11,078 nt of DNA from JBDHXE01 sp035445085 (GTDB lineage Bacteria; Bacteroidota; Ignavibacteria; Kapaibacteriales; UBA2268), in NCBI GenBank assembly GCA_035445085.1, contig DAOMQA010000034.1, forward strand, positions 1 to 11,078, in the 5' to 3' direction. Position 1 is the stretch's first letter; each line of letters opens with the position of its first letter. The notes under the pieces are model-generated. The model made no database searches. It was not told the origin of the DNA and saw only the letters and a program-made list of their open reading frames with translations. The position numbers and the translations under genes were made by a program. This document shows positions 6,690 to 11,078 of the stretch, piece after piece.

Positions 6690-7529
6690 ATGAAGAGAAT
6701 TACTATTATATTGTTTTTGTTGTTATCAATTCAGTTGAATGCAAGAGATGTAGTTATAGGTGTTTATGATATGTATCCTGCATGCTTTCGTGATACCGAT
6801 GGTAATGTCAAGGGTATTTATATAGATGTTTTTAATGCAATGGCAAAAAAATATAATTGGCAAGTTCAATTTTACTTCTCGACATTTAATGATGTTTATA
6901 AAAAACTAAGAGATGGAGAATTAGACTTAGTTCCGGGCTTAGTTAGAACAGATGAACGTGCAACCTTCCTTGATTTCTCTGCCAAATCTATATTGCAAAG
7001 TGCCCCTTCTTTCGATCATAATAAGAAATACCAAATAAAGAGCGTAAAAGACTTAAATAATTTAAGAGTAGGATTGATTAAAGGAGACGTTAATAACGAG
7101 AAATTTATTAAACTTTGCCTTGATAACAATGTAAAACCTAGGTTTATATATTACGATGATTTTGCTGAATTGTTATTGCATATTAAGTACGATTCGGTAG
7201 TAGGTGGAATTTTTAAGAATTTCTATAGGCGGAATTATGATGACCTTCAAGGGTTAATAGTGGAGTCTCCTATAAAATTTGCCACTGTTACTGCGCATAT
7301 TTGCACCAAAAAAGGTACAAACTCTGATTTACTGCTTATCATAAATCAACAGATAGGTGATTGGAAAGAAGATAAGAACTCAATATTCTATGATATATTA
7401 GACTACTGGATATACCAACGAGAAGGTAAGCACGATAGCTCCAATCAAGGATTAATCATATCAATTGTAGCTATCTCTTTAGTAATAGCTTTAGGATTGG
7501 TCGCTTATTTTAAGCTAAAGAGGAAGTGA
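6690..7529 (+). CDS. membrane-anchored family 3 solute-binding protein, resembling a sensor without output domain
   Basis: This 279-residue protein starts at ATG 6690; a TTG at 6672 would overlap the previous gene and misplace the signal peptide. Residues 1-18 are a signal peptide, and about 20-245 form an SBP_bac_3 domain. Typical motifs are YIDVFNAMAKKYNW, the RTDERATFLDFS block (86-97, with R90 as the probable carboxylate-binding Arg) and a C-terminal block around DWKEDKNSIFYDILDYW. This last block is characteristic of binding domains fused to histidine kinases or GGDEF proteins rather than of free ABC-transporter receptors. A single transmembrane helix follows (about 254-274), then KLKRK and the stop. 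No PAS, kinase or GGDEF domain is encoded in any frame downstream. No transporter genes are nearby. It may be a decapitated sensor or an anchored ligand-binding partner. Confidence 0.82.
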   Translation: MKRITIILFLLLSIQLNARDVVIGVYDMYPACFRDTDGNVKGIYIDVFNAMAKKYNWQVQFYFSTFNDVYKKLRDGELDLVPGLVRTDERATFLDFSAKSILQSAPSFDHNKKYQIKSVKDLNNLRVGLIKGDVNNEKFIKLCLDNNVKPRFIYYDDFAELLLHIKYDSVVGGIFKNFYRRNYDDLQGLIVESPIKFATVTAHICTKKGTNSDLLLIINQQIGDWKEDKNSIFYDILDYWIYQREGKHDSSNQGLIISIVAISLVIALGLVAYFKLKRK

Positions 7530-7548
7530 TTCACTACCTACAGCATAT

Positions 7549-7779
7549 TTGCAAGAATCAAAAGTATTGGCTAACTTTGCCTATGATAGTATGAATATGC
7601 CCCAAAATAATATTGATATGCTCACCAACTCAACTGCTGAAATTTATGATTTACTCGGAAATAAGGTATTATCCTGCAAAGTAGCTTTGCAAACACAAGA
7701 AATAGATATTAGTATATTAAATTCCGGCGTATATTATATTAAGATAGGAGAAAAAATAGAAAAAATTATAAAGATATAG
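7549..7779 (+). pseudogene. orphan T9SS type A C-terminal sorting-domain fragment
   Basis: The encoded 76 residues contain AEIYDLLGNKVL, then IDISILNSGVYYIKIGEK and a short basic end (IEKIIKI). This is the classical second half of the Bacteroidota Por/T9SS type A sorting domain, which directs proteins through the outer membrane for surface anchoring. The first strand with its usual PNP motif is degenerate or missing. No passenger and no signal peptide are present. The frame is open only from 7519, overlapping the end of the binding-protein gene in another frame, and the start would be a TTG at 7549 without a ribosome site. It is most likely the left-over tail of a lost secreted protein. Confidence 0.55.
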
Positions 7780-7903
7780 CTTTTTCATAGTAGTCATAAA
7801 TGGCAAATATGGTGTTTGATTAGGCTTACTTGTTACTTTTTAAATTTTGTAAATTTAGTTAATTATAATCTTATTCGGTGTGAACTACAAATTTTTAGAA
7901 GAT

Positions 7904-7932
7904 GTAGAGGTAGCTTTGGAAGCTGCCTCTAC
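7904..7932. terminator. hairpin between convergent genes, probably a bidirectional terminator
   Basis: GTAGAGGTAGCT at 7904-7915 pairs with AGCTGCCTCTAC at 7921-7932 (12 bp including one G-U pair) around a TTGGA loop. It lies 24 nt beyond the stop of the minus-strand GLUG gene and after the plus-strand sorting-domain fragment. The flanking T-runs are short. The stem resembles the GAGGCTG hairpins at 5273 and 11023. Confidence 0.65.
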
Positions 7933-7955
7933 TATTATCAATTCAACATCAGAGC

Positions 7956-10835
7956 TTAAAACTTATTTATATTTGTTAGGGTGATTAGGTAATATTCACC
8001 CATATCACTTATCACACAATGATTACCATCGTAAGGAACATATCTTTCTCCGTTATAATAACGTAGCTGACTGGTAGAACTTAATATATGGGGTGCTATT
8101 GCAGCTTTGTCTATATGTATAGTCATTGTTGCATCTAAGTTTTCTGGTCCAATAATATCTAAGAAGTTATTACTGATACTTCTACTTTCACTTTTATTAT
8201 TGATTCGTATTGATATATCAGGTAATGCGGTGCTTGCTGTTGTTATTGTAACAGTGTAGTTGTTTGTTCCGTCTGTAATTGGAAAAGATTTTGTTTCATT
8301 AGCATTTAAATCTTTCATAAGAAGTTTGCCGGAGTTGCTTACCTGTACTAAACCACCGGATATATTGCCTAAAAATTCTAAATTATTAGCTCCAATAATT
8401 ATTTTTTTATTTTCTAAGTTCAAATCACCTTCAAAAGTAGTATTACTCATTTCAGAAACTAAAATAACACCATTGTCAGCTACGGAGTCTATAGCTTCAT
8501 CTAATTGATTAAAATATACTTTCCCCCAACATTCATAAGAGTTGTTGTACAAGGCGTCTACATATACGGTATCAAAATGCCTACTTGCTAATCCCGGCAT
8601 TGGGTTCTTAACTGGTAATGTTAGAGGAGGATCGTAAGCTATACAATTAATAAACGGGTAAGACTCAAACTGACAATTGGATACAATATCCCAATCGGAA
8701 TCAAAGTCCCAAGAACTAAATGTAAGTTCTTTTTTCATTTCTTTTGTCGATTTGGCAGTTGCTCCAATTCCAATTAGTTGGGCTGATACGGTAGAGTCAA
8801 AAAAGTTATTATTATAGATTGGTTCTAATTCTATTTCGTCTTCCAAACCTACAAAACCAGCACTTTTTGTACCTTCGTCCCAAACTACCCCAGGAGATTG
8901 AAATATTTGTCCCGCATAATAGCAGTTTTCAATAATAGTAGTTTCTGTGTCTGTTGTTATTAATGCTCCGCATATACCTCCAATATCTAAATCAGTGCTT
9001 CCTTCTGCTCTTACTATTGTACTCGTGCTATAACTATCAATTATATCAGCACATACTACATTTCCAGCTAAGCCACCTAAGAGACTAGCTCCATACACTT
9101 CGCCAGAGGAAAACGAATTTTCAATACTTGAAAGTCCAGCATTCATTCCAGCTAAGCCACCCCCTGCTACCCAAACTGCAACAAAAGCATTAGAATAAGA
9201 CGTTATTATAGAAGCATTGCTTGGCTCGTCGCTAGGGTAGCCTAAAAAGCCTACTAAACCCCCTGCTGCAATTAGACTATTTACAAAGCCAGAAGAAGAT
9301 GAACATTGTATTATAGAGTTGAAACACATACCTGCTAGAGCACCAGAGCCATAAATTCCATAAATATAAACATTATCTATATTAATATTAGTTAGCATGC
9401 TATTTTCTATCATTCCAAATAGCCCAATAATTGGTCTGGCATCTGCAATTTCTATATCTTCTTGATTCAAACAATCTATATAAATATTAGATATTTTAAA
9501 ATTCCCACCATCATAAACTCCTTGGAAAGTACCACCTTCATTAGGGTTACCAATTGGTGTCCAACCAAAATTATTGTTCCAACTTGGTGTTGTCCAAGTA
9601 AAAATATCATCTGTTTGGATATAGATATCATTCCAACGCAAACTATCCTCTGCTAACCAAATAAGATTGTTAATTGAGCTTATTTCATTGGATACTGGCT
9701 CTTCCGAAAATGCTCCTGTCCACTGAAGAGTTGGGTAGTTAAAAAAGGCAATTGGAGATGACATTATCCAAGTATTAGTAAAGTCCCAAGTAGAGAATGT
9801 TGCTGCTAATTTCATATTAGTATTAGTGGTAGCACTTGCTCCAGTACCAGTGGTTTGAAAAGAAGAGTCGGTGTCAAAAAAGCAGTTATTTATTACACCA
9901 CTTTCATAATTACCAATAAAACCCTTGTTGTATAATCCGTCTACTCCCCAAATTACAGTTGGTTCTTGAAATACCTTGCCCACAGCATAGCAATTAGTTA
10001 TATTTGTAAGGATAGAATGTCCTATAAATGAGCCAAAATCTGTCAAAGAGCTACTATTTATTCTTTTAACGTAGCCAGTGGAATATGAGTCTTTAATAAT
10101 ACTCGTATTAGCTGTGCCTACTAAGACCCCTACACTATTTTCCCCAGATACTGCTGCTGTACTATAGCTATAATTAATTTGAGAATTATTAAAATGCTTT
10201 CCTACAAGTCCGCCAACATCCAATCTCCCATATACAAAAGAAGAGCTAAAAGATTTATATATTTCAGAGAAAAAAGTATTGATACCAACTAAACCGCCTA
10301 CATAATCTCTGCCGTCGACGACTCCACTACTAAAGCAATCAGTTATATAAGCAAAGGCATTGTGATAGCCAACCAAAGTACCTACATAATCTCTACCAAC
10401 TATTATAGCGTTTATTAGACCTATGCTTTTTATCTCACTTTGTTGAGTAACTCCAAATAAGCCAATGTAATCACTTGCAAGTCTATTTATATATAGATGT
10501 GTTATAGTTTTAAAATTACCATCGTAATGGCCTGTGAATGGCTCCGATAAAGTACCAATAGGTGAAAATCCTAAAAGGTCACTTATATCCCCGATGGAGT
10601 CGCCATCTCCATCCCAATCAACTAACGAAGAGTCTGGATGAAAAAATATATTTTCAGTTTGCATAAAATATTTATCCCAATCAGCAGATGTCAATGAAAG
10701 TGTTATCAAGTCTGATGCTTTTGCTATTTGATAAGGCGAAGACTCACTCCCATCTCCACCAGAATAAGGTGCTGCAAGTGCGTTCTGATTGTACGCCGCA
10801 ATCACTATAAATAATAGAATAAAAATCTTATACAT
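7956..10835 (-). CDS. large exported GLUG-repeat surface protein with a tandem-duplicated module
   Basis: This 959-residue protein has a signal peptide (1-21, ending ALA). Module A (about 24-375) and module B (about 385-735) align along their length. Each has an entry block (W..YFMQTENI / W..IYIQTDDI), then GFSPIG or GWTPIG, Y-D-G-x-F-K and IGLFG. Several GLUG motifs follow (PF07581; e.g. YVGGLVG at 178-184, VGGLVG at 207-212, AGGLVG at 524-529, LGGLAG at 586-591), each trailed by an SYS/SFSSG strand. Each module closes with a FDT or FDS block and WDF. GLUG repeats build beta-helix-like surface proteins. The Asp-rich loop DWDGDGDSIGD (73-83) in module A looks like an EF-hand-type calcium site. 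Residues 750-959 are beta-rich and unassigned. No sorting domain or membrane anchor is visible, so its route to the surface is unclear. GGAG precedes the ATG. Confidence 0.85.
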   Translation of the reverse strand: MYKIFILLFIVIAAYNQNALAAPYSGGDGSESSPYQIAKASDLITLSLTSADWDKYFMQTENIFFHPDSSLVDWDGDGDSIGDISDLLGFSPIGTLSEPFTGHYDGNFKTITHLYINRLASDYIGLFGVTQQSEIKSIGLINAIIVGRDYVGTLVGYHNAFAYITDCFSSGVVDGRDYVGGLVGINTFFSEIYKSFSSSFVYGRLDVGGLVGKHFNNSQINYSYSTAAVSGENSVGVLVGTANTSIIKDSYSTGYVKRINSSSLTDFGSFIGHSILTNITNCYAVGKVFQEPTVIWGVDGLYNKGFIGNYESGVINNCFFDTDSSFQTTGTGASATTNTNMKLAATFSTWDFTNTWIMSSPIAFFNYPTLQWTGAFSEEPVSNEISSINNLIWLAEDSLRWNDIYIQTDDIFTWTTPSWNNNFGWTPIGNPNEGGTFQGVYDGGNFKISNIYIDCLNQEDIEIADARPIIGLFGMIENSMLTNINIDNVYIYGIYGSGALAGMCFNSIIQCSSSSGFVNSLIAAGGLVGFLGYPSDEPSNASIITSYSNAFVAVWVAGGGLAGMNAGLSSIENSFSSGEVYGASLLGGLAGNVVCADIIDSYSTSTIVRAEGSTDLDIGGICGALITTDTETTIIENCYYAGQIFQSPGVVWDEGTKSAGFVGLEDEIELEPIYNNNFFDSTVSAQLIGIGATAKSTKEMKKELTFSSWDFDSDWDIVSNCQFESYPFINCIAYDPPLTLPVKNPMPGLASRHFDTVYVDALYNNSYECWGKVYFNQLDEAIDSVADNGVILVSEMSNTTFEGDLNLENKKIIIGANNLEFLGNISGGLVQVSNSGKLLMKDLNANETKSFPITDGTNNYTVTITTASTALPDISIRINNKSESRSISNNFLDIIGPENLDATMTIHIDKAAIAPHILSSTSQLRYYNGERYVPYDGNHCVISDMGEYYLITLTNINKF

Positions 10836-10839
10836 GGAA

Positions 10840-10843
10840 CTCC
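10840..10843 (-). promoter_or_regulatory. ribosome binding site of the GLUG gene
   Basis: On the minus strand GGAG lies 4 nt before the ATG (10833-10835), within TTGGAGTTCCATG. It supports this start, which is also directly at the signal peptide. No TAnnTTTG promoter element was found in the upstream 180 nt. Confidence 0.55.
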
Positions 10844-11022
10844 AATATATTGTATGGTAAAATGTAATATCAATGGTACTAAAATAATAAAAAATATCTT
10901 TCTAACATAGTATTTAACTGAGGCTTATAATTAAATAGAGAGTAGATAGTAAAAATATTTAGATGCTCTAAATATAGTTTTGCTAAAATGAATTTAAATT
11001 TTATTATTTTAAAATTAGAAAG
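10844..11022. other. AT-rich intergenic region upstream of the GLUG gene
   Basis: No open frame of note, RNA gene, good promoter match or inverted repeat was seen in this stretch. It must hold the promoter of the minus-strand GLUG gene unless that gene is transcribed from further right. Confidence 0.5.
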
Positions 11023-11054
11023 AGAGGCTGTCTCATGACAATGATACAGCTTCT
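11023..11054. terminator. GAGGCTG-type hairpin terminator at the right edge
   Basis: AGAGGCTGT at 11023-11031 pairs with ACAGCTTCT at 11046-11054 (9 bp with one G-T pair) around a 14-nt loop. TATTTTTTAT follows on the plus side. No plus-strand gene precedes it here, so it probably ends a minus-strand gene lying beyond the window, or is a remnant. The left arm shares 14 nt with the terminator at 5273-5310, in inverted orientation. Confidence 0.5.
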
Positions 11055-11078
11055 TATTTTTTATAGAAAAAATGAATT

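Noticed and set aside
7519..7529. A programmed frameshift joining the binding protein to the sorting-domain fragment
   Set aside because: No slippery sequence is evident, and a transmembrane anchor followed by an outer-membrane sorting domain makes no topological sense.
7841..7857. Palindrome TAAATTT-TGT-AAATTTA as an operator
   Set aside because: It is almost pure A/T in very AT-rich DNA, with no gene starting nearby.
7880..7984. A plus-strand 34-residue frame (GTG start) through the hairpin and into the end of the GLUG gene
   Set aside because: It overlaps the convergent gene and a strong hairpin, has no ribosome site and no recognisable domain; chance is more likely.
8260..9656. Plus-strand open frames inside the GLUG gene
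   Set aside because: They are antisense to a long intact frame with signal peptide and recognised repeats, and their products show no domain.
10300..10400. Repeated bases CCTACATAATCTCT as a non-coding repeat
   Set aside because: They encode the repeated RDYVG peptide of successive GLUG motifs and are explained by protein repeats.

Overview
This AT-rich window carries about a dozen protein genes, most on the plus strand, with one large minus-strand gene on the right. No RNA genes, IS elements or CRISPR array were seen. The content suggests the Bacteroidota/Chlorobiota side of the FCB group, perhaps a Kapabacteria- or Ignavibacteria-like lineage. The reasons are a type IX secretion (T9SS)-type C-terminal sorting-domain fragment, a GLUG-repeat surface protein, a six-bladed-propeller-like fragment, few Shine-Dalgarno sites, a TTG/TAnnTTTG-type promoter and frequent GTG/TTG starts. 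The lineage is an inference from gene content only.

Left part (1-1087): the 3' part of a propeller-like gene that appears interrupted by an in-frame TAG, then a small exported protein of unknown function. Signalling cassette (1153-3361): a recognisable promoter leads into three tightly packed genes. They encode a stand-alone CheY-like receiver, a two-site CheC-type phosphatase and a soluble PAS histidine kinase. Together these look like a complete phosphorylation/dephosphorylation circuit with no DNA-binding output and no chemotaxis gene nearby. Next (3411-4857) come an Fpr-type ferredoxin/flavodoxin-NADP+ reductase and, 4 nt later, a lipoprotein of unknown role. A small exported lysine-rich protein (4961-5254) follows, closed by a perfect 14-bp hairpin terminator.

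Middle part (5422-7779): an MBLAC1-like metallo-beta-lactamase-fold hydrolase, then a two-gene unit. That unit is an exported M15-type peptidoglycan carboxypeptidase, whose start is best moved to a TTG behind a clear GGAGG, followed 4 nt later by a periplasmic solute-binding protein. The binding protein ends just after one transmembrane helix and looks like a sensor-kinase input module without its output domain. After it lies a short T9SS sorting-domain-like fragment with no passenger.

Right part (7956-10835, minus): a 959-residue exported GLUG protein made of two diverged copies of one long module plus a C-terminal beta-rich region, with no sorting domain of its own. It converges on the orphan sorting-domain fragment across a hairpin. 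A third hairpin of the same GAGGC(T/A)G type lies at the right edge. The best leads for something undescribed are the receiver-CheC-kinase cassette, the carboxypeptidase/anchored binding-protein pair, and the separation of a sorting domain from a surface protein that lacks one.
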